A stretch of DNA of 64,000 nucleotides from Notospermus geniculatus (GCA_002633025.1 NMRB01000147.1:156465-220464), one strand, 5' to 3'; shown: positions 10,801 to 23,700, counted from the first letter of the stretch. Notes: a model not told the origin generated them from the letters alone. Program-made: numbers and translations.

Positions 10801-12843
10801 TTTTGTTCACACATGGTTTTTGTTAATAATCATGCAGACAGAACTTTTTTGCACTCTGACAATAGCACTGAAGGGGAGGGTACAGGGGGCATACCTAGAG
10901 TAAGCTTTCTCACTTATCAATATCAATCAGCATTCAATCAAACCGCACCTCATGTTCCACAACCATGACAACAGACGGGTCAATCATCACATAGTTAGTT
11001 TAAAGAGCGAAATTTTAAGAACACCATCTACACAGTTTACTTAATTAAATCCCATTCAAACAATTTTGTCAAAATACAACATCAAAAGGTGTGAGTTTTG
11101 AGGTTTGTATCCTAACAATCAGAAAGAACCACAAGACATACTAAGTAAAATCTACCTCTTGGAAATATGACCCATTTTCAGATACATGCTGACATGTATT
11201 CAACTCAGATGGCCTGTGATATTGATACTCTCGAAATGGCTGTCAACTTTGGCCAACTTCGACTTAGAGAGACAATCGAATGATTTCAAATGCCATTTAT
11301 GGAATAGCAAATGAGAGATTTGGGAACCAGGAACATCTCTAGCCTGATGCAGCAACAGTTCGATGTACATACTTAGTGACCAAGCCCCATAATCATAAAA
11401 CCATACAAGGCTTAGTTGCTTGCTAAAGTGCCCAGTTTGTACAGGTCAATGTACACAACTAGCAGCCAACTGAGCTACATGTACTCGTAGTATGGTTTTA
11501 AGAATATCCGCCCTGTAAGCCACCTGAATTTTCACTTGGGTGGGAATCATTAAAATTCAATCTTTAAACACCAATCAGGCAAATGATAGGGCCAGTCAGA
11601 TTGTTGCTAATTGTGAACATCCAATAAGAAAGCGGGATACAGATAATGGACGAATCAGAATTAAGGTTATTGAGAGGAACCAATCAGGATGTGGGTTACA
11701 ATAAGGGTCCAATCAAAATGCACAAATACATGTACTTTCATTGCCTTTTTCCATTGCAGATGAACAGTCATACTGAACTACAAGGGGGACACGAGGCCAT
11801 CTCAGTTGGACGGTCAGGGTACAGCTCATAGGAGTGACTCCTTCAGAGGGAGATTTCATGTGACCCAGGATGATCAAGCAAACCACAACAGGTTATGAGC
11901 GTGAACAATTTGCACAAACAATGCATAAAGACAAGACATACTGGGAACATAGGTTCCCTTTCCCGTTTTCTTCGAACAATATAAGGGTAGAGCAACTCAG
12001 GGGGCGTTTCACGCATCTTCAATAGATTATTCATCAAACGTTGCAACTGAAAGTAAAGAAATGATGGAAGAGAAGTGAAGTTGGGACGAACTGTTTTTAT
12101 GGGTTGGTTTCGTTTGAAATGGGTAGTGGAAGATTCAGGTCGCGACACCTCTCCGGGTGTTTTGGGATAAACCCAGTTGTTTTTCTGACGTTTCAAGTGC
12201 AAAAATCATGCATAATACTGAGTGCAGTGGTAACTAGCTGGGTGTAAACCATGTTAACTAAAAACAATCACATTTGACACATTTTCACCAATTGGGTCCT
12301 TAAAAAGTTTCGGAGTCCATATCAATCCTTTCTATTATATCTCCTGTCTTGCGTGGTTTGATACGATTTTATTAGGGATTGCTTTTTTTCTTTCGCTGGG
12401 ACTATTTCAGTGCAATGCGGGGGCGGAGGCCACCTGTTCAAACCCCAGTGAACTAGTATTTTAAAAGTGCAAAATATATGTTTTTCATGGTACATGGACC
12501 TGTGAGACAGATGACACAAAATTCTTCTAATAGATTCTGAGTCACGCTTATGCATAATACAGGCATTTCAACTTGAACAGGGTGTGATGGTGCATGTCCT
12601 CATACCACCAGAAATCAGTATTAATAGGCAACTGATGCATTAACACCCCCAACCAGGACAAAAATATTCAAATTAGGCTAAATTTCTCACATTACTTTGC
12701 ATAATTAATGCAAGTACATAGCTTTTAGTTCATAATAAAAACGGCGGCATAAATAATTCTAGGCAGTACTGAAAAAAATTAAGTGGCACTATGGGGGTGC
12801 TGCTGAGGTCATTGGCGAGGAAAAAAATATTGGAAGATTTATG
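7844..12843. other. Unique spacer X, left part, no recognised gene
   Basis: Single-copy AT-rich sequence lying between A1 and the dispersed repeat at 12844. The longest frame (8341-8703, plus strand, 120 codons) is basic and matches nothing recognised; an opposite-strand frame overlaps it. A poly-G run of 11 lies at 10236-10246. No exon with a convincing splice pair and conserved peptide was seen. If the MICU-like gene is continuous across the window, this is intron or duplicated-block spacer. Confidence 0.5.
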
Positions 12844-13072
12844 ATAAATATTTGGATTAATAATGATCCAGCCATTTCAAGTATTCAGGATTTATTGCAC
12901 TTATCTTTTTGGTTTTGGCCAACTGGTGGCCAAGCCAAGAATTAGATAGGACCGAACATAGGAGAAATTTTAGGTTGATAACCCTGGCAATTATGACGCT
13001 AATGGACACCGGACGATGAACGACAGATGACGACACCACGCCACAGTAGAAGCTCACCAGGTGAGCTAAAAT
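12844..13072. repeat. Dispersed repeat R2, copy 1
   Basis: About 230 bp related to 57690-57982. Shared landmarks in order are GATCCAG, a stretch on TTATTGCAC.TT, GGTTT.GGCC..CTGGTGGCCA, a GGACCGAA word, a short GACGA-rich run, and a terminal palindrome AGCTCACC.GGTGAGCT. The palindromic end and the CAG/GGTGGCC box are shared, while the middle has diverged and shortened here. Class unknown; no TIR or coding region was seen. Confidence 0.7.
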
Positions 13073-13785
13073 GGCACTTATGCAATTTTCTGCAAATTTG
13101 CCGACTTGGAAATGGTCCTTTCGTTCGAGGACTTGGCAGAATTTAATGCCAAGCAGACTAATCCAGGTGAAGGCTGATTTTGCACAAAAACATGGGCACC
13201 CGGCCTGGCCAAGTTCTAAGGTAGGCTATGTACGAAAAAAACACCTAGGCTTAGTTCAAGGTGCAGTATCTAGACTGGGGTGTTTCATTCCAGAGTTCTG
13301 AATGATCGGTTACCTGATGGAGTGAGCTGAAAGTATCAAAATTTACATGGAATTGTCACCCTGGGATGAGACTTGTTTTCTCTCTTCTCAAAGGAAATTA
13401 TTCATACAAAGGGGAGGGGCACAAGTTAGCATTCTGATCTTATTCATTGGATAGGATGATCAGGTGTGGGTCCTTTTGGTAGATATGGGAATTATCATAA
13501 TAAGGGCAGGGCTAGGGGCTTGAGTACACAAGCAACGCCAGGAAAAACCCAGGATTTGCCAGGACAGGACAACCAAGCACGTTGGGTACTGCAAAACCCC
13601 TTTCACCGAGCAACACTGCAAGTAGAGCCATCTGGTGAACTGCAGAGGAACTGAACAACTGATCTCAAATCAACTGAATGAATGATTGTCAAAATCGTTC
13701 GACATGGGAATAGCTGACAGGACTGATTTTTACAAACTCATAAGGACAAGACAGATTGAAAAAATATTTTGCTGTAACCGAGGGC
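13073..13785. other. No recognised feature
   Basis: Unique sequence between repeat R2 and the 51-bp minisatellite. Two short plus-strand frames (13071-13301, 13466-13654) match nothing recognised and have no convincing splice context. Confidence 0.5.
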
Positions 13786-13789
13786 GTGA

Positions 13790-14800
13790 GTATAGATGGA
13801 CAAGTGTAATTCAAAAGATATTTTGTTATAACTGAGGGTGTGTGTCAGATTGGAAGATATCTTTCCATAACTGAGGGTGTGTGTAATGGACATGTCAGAT
13901 TAAAAGATATATTGCTACATGTAAAACTGAGGGTGTGTGTAATGGACAAGTCAGATTGGAAGATATCTTGCTATAACTGAAAGTGTGTGTAATGGACATG
14001 TCAGATTGAAAAGATATCTTGCTATAACTGAGAGTGTGTGTAATGGACATGTCAGATTGAAAAGATATTTTGCTATGAATGAAGATACATGTATGTGTAA
14101 TGGACATGTCAGATTAAAAGATATCTTGCTATAACTGAGGGTGTGTGTAATGGACAAGTCAGATTGAAAAGATATTTTGCTATAAATGAAGATATGTGTA
14201 ATGGACATGTCAGATTAAAAGATATCTTGCTAAAACTGAGGGCGTGTGATGGATATCCAAAGAACGAGAAAGCACAAAAATTGACACACAAAATTATAAA
14301 TATCAAGAAGACAACTTCCAGAATCTTGCGAATTTTCGACCCCAACCGGGGTCTTCCTCAGGCACTTTTCAGTTGGAGAGACCAGAAAAGACTGAGCTGA
14401 ATCCCAAATGTACATGTAGATCTGAAGAATCCTGTGTGTAATGGACATGTCAGTTTAAAAGATATCTTGCTAAAACTGAGGGTGTGTGTAATGGACATGT
14501 CAGATTAAAATATAAACTGAGGGTGTGTCTAAAGGATAAGGCAGACTGAACAGATATCTTTCTAAAACAGATGGTCAAGGGCGATTGAATTATCTATTTT
14601 TGGTATAAGTAAGGGTGTGTGTTGTAATGGACAAGTCAGATTGAAACTTATCGACATTTTATTTTATATGTGTGCAACGGACATGCCAGATTAAAAATAT
14701 GTTTACTCTAACTGAGGGTGTGTGCAATGGACATGTCAGATTAAAAAGATATTTACTCTATCTGAGGGTGTGTGATGGACATGTCAGATATTAGCTTTGA
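13790..14800. repeat. 51-bp minisatellite, interrupted by a retroposon-like insert
   Basis: Tandem units of about 51 bp built on GTGTGTGTAATGGACATGTC, AGATTGAAAAGATATCTTGC and TATAACTGAGG. Because 51 is a multiple of three, long frames appear on the minus strand (repeating MSITHT...YSKISFQSD); these are a product of the periodicity, not a gene. The array is split by the element at 14250-14432 and resumes afterwards with more diverged units up to about 14800. Confidence 0.9.
14250..14432 (-). mobile_element. Short retroposon-like element with palindromic hammerhead-like core, copy 1
   Basis: Breaks the 51-bp array. On the minus strand the core reads CTGAGGA, a GACCCC/GGGGTC stem capped by GGTT, then GAAAATTCGCAAGATTCTGG, then a T-rich tail with GTGTGTCAATTTTTGTGC. 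The same core and tail occur at 34568-34739 and 39000-39179, and the core alone occurs twice in inverted orientation at 57985-58210. The 39.0 kb copy has a clear target-site duplication, so I treat the family as retroposed. A relation to Penelope-like elements is an inference. Confidence 0.6.
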
Positions 14801-17172
14801 AGTATTTTTGAGACTATTTTCTTCAATTCAGTTCCACTTTTTGTCACCAGATGGCACTTGCATAGGTCACATAGACCGCTGATCACAACTCAGCGGATCT
14901 GGATTGGCTTTAATATAAAACAGGGCTGGGTCACACAAATGGTCCCTGGTATACAAATCTCACAATTAGATTTAACTGAAAATACAAAAGAACAAATTTC
15001 GGATAAATCTACAAAACAAAATGATTAAATAAGAATAGAAGGCAGTGTCAGAGATGCCACCAGTGTGAACTGAATACAACACCTAATTTTTGATGTGAAA
15101 TCTGGCATCAACAGCACATTAACATTTTTTACTCTATGATAGAGAATGCAAGGCGACATCATCTGCAACTGCAAGGCGAACTACTGAAAATGATGACACT
15201 GTGACTTGGCAGGAGCTAGGAGATTTCCATTCTCAAAATGTTGGAAAGCCCATTCCCATTCCAAATATTCTTCTTCCGACCCACTTAAGCAGAGGAACGG
15301 AGTCTTCCAAAATATTCTCTTCCTGACAGCAAGATAACTATCACTCCTGCATACTTCAAATCGCAGTGTCGATTACGATATGAACCTGCCTCATACAGGA
15401 ACAAACGTTAATAAAAGAACATTCATCATCCAAACTACAAGAACATTGTGAACAAAATATCGACAAGTTTTGATGTATTGACCATGACTAGAGGAAATCC
15501 CGAAATTTTTCTCAACATCAAACAAGCACTTATGCATCAGGGGGTCTTGAGCCAAGACTTCAACAAATATCAGTTCATATGGACCTCAGTCTCTGGACCT
15601 AGATCGAAGCTTTAAAAAAATATCAGTTTTGCGTTGGTCTTCGGTTCTTTATCCAAGCTTCAGTGCAAATATCAATTCATATGCATGCTTCGGTCCAAAT
15701 ATCAGTATATGCAGTTAGTTTTTTTTCTTGATCCAAGACTTTAATCCTGGACTTCAACATCAGTTTAAGATCTTATTCCTTTTGGATCTTGACCCAAGAT
15801 TTTTAAAAAAATATAAGTTTCTGCATCTACATCTTGGATCTTCATCCAAGACTTCAACACAAATAACCATTTTTTAGGCATCAAGATCTTTCACGATCTA
15901 TTGACAAGATAAAATGGTATGATTCTATCTTGTCAACTTGTTGATATTTTGTGGTTGAATCCACAAGTAATATTACATGTACAACTAAAGTGGTCACTGC
16001 ATGGTTCAATATGGGAAAGTTTTGCGTTCTCTTATTCAATATGAACATGAAAGAGGATCATAACTAAGACAGAGAGCAGCACATCGCGACCAGGTCCTAT
16101 TCAATCATATCATATCATGGACGTTCCAAAATGGCCCTATAAGGATCTTCGACGTTGGGAAAGTTCATTCAATGGACCCCCTTTGTGTAGCAAATTGATG
16201 AGGACCTGGATGTCACTTTCACTCACAATAGTTTTAATCACTAGTGACACCTAATGAGGCAGTGGGTTATGCTCCTCACTGAATTAGAGTCAAATGATTG
16301 GCTGAATTGCCACGACATGACATGACCTCTTGCAATACCATCCCAATCTCCCGTGCAATGATGCATTAATGACAAACAATCAGAACATCAAAAAGGGAAA
16401 AAATGGAATTGAAAATTTGGAAGACATGGACAACGGCAAGGCCCGATAGATGATAGCCATTCTTAACACACAGAGATGAATGAAAAAAGTCTGAAAAACA
16501 CCTGCAATGGTCACGATTTAGAAGAAAAAACAACTCCATATCGCCAAAAAGACATTCCATTGGGTGTGAAAGCAACTGTAATATCACATTAATTCAGCCC
16601 GGCTTCTCTTGATAGCAATGTACATGTAAGCTAGGAACTTCAAATTTTCACACTCATGAGTGGGTACCACAACATCAGCTTCTGCCAACACAGCAATGTA
16701 CATGTACGCTGCAGCCTTCTTCGCTCAACCACTATCAGAAGGTATCACAACACTCGTCGATACCAACTTCTGTTTACAGGCTAACAGTGTTAAGTTAGGA
16801 CCTTCAAATTTTAACTGCCATCTCTTTGTACCAGAGCACTGACTGATGCAGACGTTCTAGTATTTATGTATAGCACAGACCAAACATTCCTGAAGACAAA
16901 TTATATAACAGTAACACCCATGGATAGTAGTCCATAATATCATAATACCATAATATCAATGGCCAAGCTGAATTAAGTGATTGATACAGTATCAAACAAT
17001 TTAAGACTCACTCGATCGCTGTATCTATCATGGTCGAGCCGCAATGGACCTCGACGTCGACTTTGGACCACCCGTTCCAACTGAGCGCAAAAGATTACAA
17101 ACAAAAGGCAACTTTAAGTTGATCATACTAAAGGTTCTCATCACATCGTTAAAGGGATTGTGATCCATAATA
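14801..17172. other. Unique spacer X, right part, with a degenerate repeat
   Basis: No gene recognised. From about 15540 to 15900 there is a degenerate repeat of roughly 50-60 bp built on ATCCAAGACTTCAACACAAAT and ATCAGTTCATATGCAT. Around 16620-16820 two diverged copies of a 150-bp unit share ACAGCAATGTACATGTA, GGTA(C/T)CACAACA and CCTTCAAATTTT. The remainder shows nothing I could name. Confidence 0.5.
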
Positions 17173-17321
17173 GGGAGTTTAAGAAATCAAACGATAAATG
17201 TTAACTTTACGACAACGTTATTTTTTGTATCGAAAATGCAATATATAATCTGGTGAATTCGCAGTATGAAAAATAACGTTGTCGTAAAGTTAACGTTTAT
17301 CGTTTGATTTCTTAAACTCCC
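17173..17321. mobile_element. TA-flanked foldback MITE, family M, copy 1
   Basis: A 149-bp near-perfect inverted repeat: the left arm GGGAGTTTAAGAAATCAAAC and following bases (with AACTTTACGACAACGTTATT) are repeated in reverse complement on the right, ending CTTAAACTCCC. TA flanks both ends. Related copies lie at 36426, 44662, 55432 and 63274. No coding capacity. A TA target with long TIRs suggests a Tc1/mariner-type source, but this is not proven. Confidence 0.85.
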
Positions 17322-17906
17322 TAATATCAAAAATAGATAAGCGAGCGAATATACACTTTCGCTAAACTTATTGTTTAAAAAAATGAAGGAGAGTTTACAA
17401 AGACAGTTAATTCTTGACGTAAGTTCACCCTTTAAAGGTAATGTTAATGAAGTTGAAACAATGTTCATAGTGAGCTTGTCCTACAGGCAATATCATCAAG
17501 TCATTGTTTATACTTCATTGACATGTGCTTTTAAAGGAACCGTAGTGCACCAGGCGGCAAAAAATATTTCTTAAGAGTTGATTGCTGTTATTGGATAGAT
17601 GCTCAGGCAGTTTAGCACATGAGGAAAGAATAGTACGCAGCCAATCTTACAGGTATCCATCAAAGAGGATATGGCACTGAGAGAAGTTTTAACTGAGTCA
17701 AAGGACAGAGAAACGTGCTTTACGCCATTGTAAAATATTGAACTTAAACTTATGGCTCTATTTAAGGTCATTTTTCATCTGACTGTATTTTACTGAGTAT
17801 ATTTTATACAAAGCATCCTCATAACATTTTATCAGAAGCTACAGAAAGAGAGTGGGAAACACCTACTGATACACTTCACAAGGAAGTATAAAGGGCCTCA
17901 ACTTAC

Positions 17907-17989
17907 CACGAGGAATTCCCTCTTGTCCACACGCTGGTTCCCATCAGCATCGAACATGTTGAAGGCAATTTGAAAGCCAGACTTGGGCT
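17907..17989 (-). CDS. MICU3: MICU2/MICU3-like calcium uptake protein, EF-hand exon (gamma), copy in A2
   Basis: Same exon as 538-620 with the same splice sites (acceptor TTCTTTCAG, donor GTG|GTAAGT). It encodes the identical 27 codons, including the EF-hand loop with D1, D3, N5, V8, D9 and E12. Two third-position differences (TCC/TCT serine, GTC/GTG valine) are silent. The intron to exon beta is 474 bp, against 495 bp in A1. Both copies look intact, so neither can be called the pseudogene from this exon. If the B and A copies are haplotypes, the two gamma exons are alleles of one exon. Confidence 0.88.
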
Positions 17990-18214
17990 CTGAAAGAAGC
18001 GATGAATGTCAAGAAAAGGGTTAACAGGTTTTCAAATTCGTCACCGTACTGTTAACGTTTGGTACTTGCGACAAGAGCATTACAGAACTCAATAAAGTTA
18101 CAGAACTCAAAGTGCACACAATAAAATTTGTGACAAGGAAGGTATACTGAATTTCTAAGTATAGAATTAACTACAGGTAGAATCAGTAAGCTTTTATCTT
18201 CTTACACCAGGTGG

Positions 18215-18400
18215 CACCAATAACTTGTACCAATAGGAGCTGTTAGCCGCACTTATTGCCAAAAGATGGCAACAGAGTTCTTGCGGACCAATGCAAAAGA
18301 AAATTCTTTTGATTGGTGCTGAATCAAGCATGAATGGGTCCGCTTGGCATTGAATTGGGCCATAGTGACACCTATTGGTCAACTGACTGACAGCTCCAAT
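18215..18400 (+). repeat. Dispersed repeat R1, copy in A2
   Basis: Counterpart of 862-1060. It carries the same words (GTGACACCTATTGGTCAACT, GACCAATGCAAAAGAAAATT) with a few substitutions, next to exon beta. A third, inverted copy outside the duplication lies at 46665-46850. Confidence 0.6.
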
Positions 18401-18463
18401 TGGAACCAAAAGGGAATCAGATGTAATGAAACAATATGTTCCCTATCTATCAGTAACACTTAC

Positions 18464-18511
18464 TTGTCAGAACACAGAGAAGGAAGAGGTATTCGGTATA
18501 CGAGATCAAAC
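18464..18511 (-). CDS. MICU3: MICU2/MICU3-like calcium uptake protein, exon beta, copy in A2
   Basis: Identical in all 48 bases to 1116-1163, with acceptor CTCTTTTCAG and donor CAA|GTAAGT. It encodes LISYTEYLFLLCVLT. It enters at phase 1 (completing G with the last base of exon alpha) and leaves with one base that makes K with exon gamma. The nearest upstream alpha exon is B1, 15.5 kb to the right, so the intron would span spacer Y and most of B1. A transcript that ran gamma-beta through both A copies would break frame, because gamma ends at phase 0 while beta needs phase 1. Confidence 0.9.
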
Positions 18512-18947
18512 CTGAAAAGAGAGACACTGATTATTACGCACTGGAAGTGTTATGATATTCGTGAAATAATTACTTCTGACCTTGCAACACCTAAAAGTCA
18601 ATTACTGTCACACGACATCACCAACATTGATGTTCTCTTAGCGTGGAGACACTGATAGACATCACCTGTATTTTTAAGTTGGATTTGGATGAACTAAACA
18701 GTATACATGTGGCTCTCTTGTGTATCCTAGAGAAGTCATATTGCTAAAGGTATCTATCTTGACACCCACTATTTCTAATTTGGTTTGAGGCCATCTGAAA
18801 AGAGTATAGCTCTCTCTTATTTTCCCTAGAGAAGTCAATTGCTAAGACACTTTATCACATCACCAGTATTTTTAATTGGATTTGAGATAGTCAAAATAGT
18901 ATAATTATAATACTAGCCTCTCTCTTATTTTCCCAAGAGAAGTCAAT

Positions 18948-19379
18948 GAGGTACTGGCAAAACTAACCCGAGACGCGGACCTGACTATCAACCAGGTCAG
19001 AACTGCATCATTGAAAGTGGGGCTAACGTTGTTTTCCAATTACATGTAATTCTGAATAGCACACCCTCTTTCTAGGCCAAAAACATTGCACTCAATTTCT
19101 AATTTTACTTTTCTGTCATTAAGTATTGAACTGCTAAAATATATCTAATTGTTTTTGAGCAAAAACCCCTGCGGGAACATGTTAAATTTAATCGATGAAG
19201 TTGACCATTTTAGCGTAAACAACAGGCCAATGATCGATGTCTTGTGTTGTGAATGAAGCAATTTTTTGTAATGTCAGAATGATGCACGACGCCTGATGAC
19301 GTTCAACAATCACAAGGCATGCGCACTTGTGTTTTAACCTGGTTGACGACCAGCGCCTCCTTTTGTTTGCCAGTACCCC
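18948..19379. mobile_element. AT-flanked foldback element, complete (A2)
   Basis: A 432-bp insert within the satellite. The ends are an imperfect inverted repeat of about 45-50 bp: left GAGGTACTGGCAAAAC with ATCAACCAGGT further in, right ACCTGGTTGACGACCAG with TTTGCCAGTACCCC at the tip. The satellite reads AGTCAAT before it and ATTGCTAAG after it, where intact units have AGTCAATTGCTAAG, so AT is duplicated. A1 retains only the left terminus (1757-1812). No transposase frame. Tips of the GAGG/GGGG type and the AT duplication are shared with the elements at 5075 and 37473. Confidence 0.8.
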
Positions 19380-19971
19380 ATTGCTAAGACACTTTGTCAC
19401 ATCACCAGTATTTTTATTTGGATTTGAGATGATCACAACAGATCAGCCTCTGTCTTATATTCCCAAGAGAAGTCAATTGCTAAGACACTTTGTCACATCA
19501 CCAGTATTTTTAATTGGATTTGAGATGATCAAAACAGTACAATACTAGCCTCTCTCTTATTTTCCCAGAGAAGTCAATTGCTAAGACACTTTATCACATC
19601 ACCAGTATTTTTAATTGGATTTGAGATGATTAAAACAGATCAGCCTCTGTCTTATATTCCCTAGAGAAGTCAGTTGCTAAGACACTTTGTCACATCATCA
19701 GTATTTTTAATTGGATTTGAGATGATCAAAAAAGTTCAATACTAGCCTCTCTCTTATTTTCCCAAGAGAAGTCAATTGCTAAAACACTTTATCACATCAT
19801 CAGTATTTTTAGTTGGACTTGAGATGATCAAAACAAATCAGCCTCTGTCTCATACTAGCCTCTGTCTTATTTTCCCTAGAGAAGTCAACTGCTAAGACAC
19901 TTTACCACATCATCAGTATGTTTAATTGGATTTGAGATGACCAAAACAGATCAGCCTCTCTCATACTAGCC

Positions 19972-20312
19972 CAGGGTGCTCCATTAATTTAACAGAACGG
20001 GTGCGGCGCCAGTTCTAAAACACAGGATTGATCTCGGCTCCATGGTCTAAAAATCTGCTGCCCGGTCAAAAAGAGCCGCCCAGTCAAAATTATTCACTTT
20101 AAATAACACGAGGTTTTGCAAGCACCGACAGGAGCTAGATTTGCATTCCGAAATGCTGGGAAATCGCATTTCTGGGTTTCTAGATTTCGAATTTTTCTGG
20201 GCAAGGCCCCCAGACCCCCATTGAGGACGCGCGAGTGGCAGTGGCTTCCGATATCAGTAACTGTGTGACATCACCAGCACCCGGTCTGTTTCAAACCCTG
20301 TGGAGAACCCTG
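19972..20312. mobile_element. hAT-like non-autonomous element (A2 only)
   Basis: A 341-bp insert with 11-bp inverted tips CAGGGTGCTCC / GGAGAACCCTG (one mismatch), flanked by an exact 8-bp duplication TACTAGCC (19964-19971 and 20313-20320). The undisturbed satellite has a single TACTAGCC at this phase. An 8-bp target duplication and CAGGG tips are characteristic of the hAT superfamily (established knowledge). It is GC-richer than the surrounding satellite and has no transposase. Absent from the A1 array. Confidence 0.85.
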
Positions 20313-20765
20313 TACTAGCCTCTGTCTGATATTCCCTAGAGAAGTCAATTGCTAAGACACTTTATCACATCACCAGTATTTTTAATTGGATTTGAGATGA
20401 TCAAAACAGTATAATATTAGCATCTTTCTTATATTTCCTGGAGAAGTCAAATGCTAAGACACTTTATCACATCATCAGTATTTCAATAGGATTTGAGATA
20501 CCGGTAATCAAAACAGATCACCAATATTTTTAATTGGATTTGATATGATCAAAACAGATCAGCCTCTGTCTCATACTATAGCCTCTGTCTTAAATTCCCT
20601 AGAGAAGTCAATTGCTAAGACACTTTATCACATCACCAGTATTGTTAATTGGCTTTGAGATGATCAAAACAGTATAACACTAGCGTCTCTCTTATATTCC
20701 CTGGAGAAGTCAATTGCTAAGACAATTTATCACATCATCAGTATTTTTAATCGGATTTGATTATA

Positions 20766-23700
20766 TAATGGATCATGGACTTGAAAACAATTCTGTGGAA
20801 ATTTTTTTCTCCTTTCCAAAACCAAGTTCTAAGAACAATCGCGAATACTAGAATTACGGCAAACGTACTCATCAAAATAATCTTCTTGTATACTTGTTGA
20901 TATTCAGGGAGACATGACGCCTCGAGATGTACGTTTGCAGACGTACAATTTCTGTTCTAAGAACCGGAAAAACCAACGATCAAAGAATCAGACAAATCAA
21001 TGTGATAATGTATATTTTCATAATGATTGAACTCCAATGAACAAGGTACACTCGTGATATACCAATGCCATTTCTTTCTTCCAAGAACATTCTGAAGTTA
21101 TCAGGTTCTTAGACAAAAGGTGTGCCATAGACTAAAGAAACTTGACTGGGCAAATGCCTGAGTACGTGGACTTATTGGCCCAGAGCTTATCCTAGTTCCC
21201 GCATTTATGAAGTGATTATGAGGCGGAATCTGTGCAGGATTGGGCAATCCCCACGGAGATGCAGAGGAATGCAAAAAGAGATTGAACATGAACAGAACAG
21301 CAAGATGGAAGATTCTGAACAACCAAAATTGTGGTCAATGGTTGTCTCAAAGCCACTGGCTGCATTGGTGGGAAGGCTCTACGCACATGTAAATATTGCT
21401 GCACACTGGGTTTAAGAGTTTAAAAAAAATTAATTTCATATATTCTCCTATACAAAGAGCCTACAATTCTCCCGGCTATAGGGGTTTCAAAGATTTTGAA
21501 CAATGTTCAGTACAGTTTTGTTACACCTGACTCAAATAGTTTTGGTACAAATATCTTTTATTTAAACTATGTTCAGTGAAATTTGCCATTGAATGTGACT
21601 TTTTAACAAACATTTAAAATTCAACTGAAAGTTTTGGACATTGATATTTAAACCATACTTAACACTAGTTTAACGTTTTAAGGTTCGTCATCCTATTGCC
21701 AGATGGCACCACATTTCAAGAAAATCGTAAAAAGGGGCATGGGCAAGTTTGAATGCTGACCCTTGACCTTAATGACCTGAAGGTCACAAAATCATTCTGC
21801 ACTACTGTCATGGGAGGAATGTCAATGTATAATAGAAGGAGAGGAAGACTTCCAGGGGCTTAAGCTGGCTTTATGAGTGGACTTAATAGTTATGGCGAGC
21901 CGTGCACCATTCAGCTTTTGACTTAACTAATTACTTGGGACATCTTTACAAAGAACCAAGTCAAAAGTCAGTTCCTAATCTAAACAAATTATTCTGTTAA
22001 GTTGGTAATAGCTTGCAGAATATTTCACGTTTTGGTTCTAATTCTTTCAAGAGAGTTCCGTTCAAAGCTACCTGTGGTCAAACAAAATTGAACAAATATT
22101 TTCATCTGAATGTCTGGGAATAGGTTTTGGACATTAAATGGAGAAAAACAAGATTGTTTTCCACTTAAGACTGATTGCCAGGATTTCTTTGTAGGCACAC
22201 ACCATAAAATGACCATAAGGACCAGGAACTCCACTCTTGTCAAGTGCTCTTTAAACTTGACTTTCTGATGTATCCTCATACAGTTCCAGAAAACCAGCGG
22301 GTTTACACCAATTTCTTTTTGCATAGGCCCAGACGACATTTATCTCAATCGTACTCGAAGTTCATTCTCACTTGGAGTCACGGCTGTGTAATGTAATTCC
22401 TAATCTATCCAAAAGATGGCAGTACTGTAGTAGTATCAATTGAAACAACAACGATGCGATTTGCAGGACAACCGGCTCAAAATTACCACCACGATGAGGG
22501 AAGAAGGAAGTAGTGGTCTTGTTTTCCATGAGATACCCGAAAACCCATTGGCTCGGTGGATTCCAATTTTGCAATTGTACAAAAATTGATAAACAACTTT
22601 TCTCCGAAATCATGCATGATCAGCAATAAATCACTCCTCCTTTTATTTTGGGAATTTTGCTTTCACAAGAATTTCTCGAATATTCTTGTTGTAAATGTTG
22701 AAACTGCCAACACTATTCAGTGCAGAACACCTACAGATTCAACAGAGTATAACATCATCATGCTAGGAGGTCCAAATTATTTTCAGTTTTATCTGATAAA
22801 CATTCATATCGCATCTACCTTGGTACATCCTTCCAGTCTTCAATGAACGCTCGTGTCAATTAGTTCAGACATCTTACAGATTATTAGAAGGCACATATAG
22901 GGGCCCGGTAATGACATAAAGGTTCAACACGTGCTTGATCCTGTTTAGTACCAATAACAAACAAAGGGACCGCTATGTATGTGCTTCTGGCTTAGAAAAA
23001 CAAGTCAGAGAAGTAACACATTAAACGACTAGGAAAGGCCTAACACCCACCACATAAAATACAGGACTTTATAATTCCTCTCCTGGCACTGTTGGGAATA
23101 TTTTTTCATTAAATTCCTGAGCAGAAAAAGCTAGCCACCAAACTGACTGTGTCAACACTCATCTTTAATCTGGATGATCAGATTATACCATACAGTTCAT
23201 AACGTAGTCATCTGTTGGGGACATTTTATGGCATTCCATGCTTTTTTGTCGGGGAAGGGGTGTCCCACAAAGCAAGTGCACTTAAGCGGAAGGGTTAGCT
23301 GATGATAATACCACTACAGGAACCAAATCAGCCGTTAATGACTCCTGAAGTAGAGGAAGAATCAAGAATGTATTGAGCCCACATCAGAGAAAAAACAGTC
23401 AACACTGGTCAAGGAGTTCAAAAACAGGGTTGAAATTGTCCACGAGATCTGTCTGGGCTTGTTTGCTTTTCAATTCATTTATTTATTTTTGAATGTAATA
23501 AAGTAACGGAGTTAATGCCATTAGAACATTACGCTGCAGTACAGTGTGATCCAACAACTGCTCAGTAACGCTCCAAACTCAGAAGATGATGAGGCGAAGG
23601 TAAAATTCAAACTGTCTATTCGTACGAAAATAACCCAAATGATCAAACTCCCCCTCCCCCACAGGCCNCCCCCCCCAGGCCAAATGACTGTCAAAGTGTT

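Larger units (their letters stand above)
18700..20765. repeat. Roughly 100-bp satellite array, long allele (A2)
   Basis: Long form of the array at 1370-2000; the distance between successive TTGCTAAGAC words is 97-101 bp (for example 19381, 19477, 19578). Variant subunits end either in AACAGTATAATACTAGCCTC or AACAGATCAGCCTCTGTC. The array is interrupted by the elements at 18948-19379 and 19972-20312. Confidence 0.9.

Noticed and set aside
13895-14208. Minus frames with repeating MSITHT...SKISFQSD
   Set aside because: 51-bp periodicity is a multiple of three, so frames stay open without being coding.
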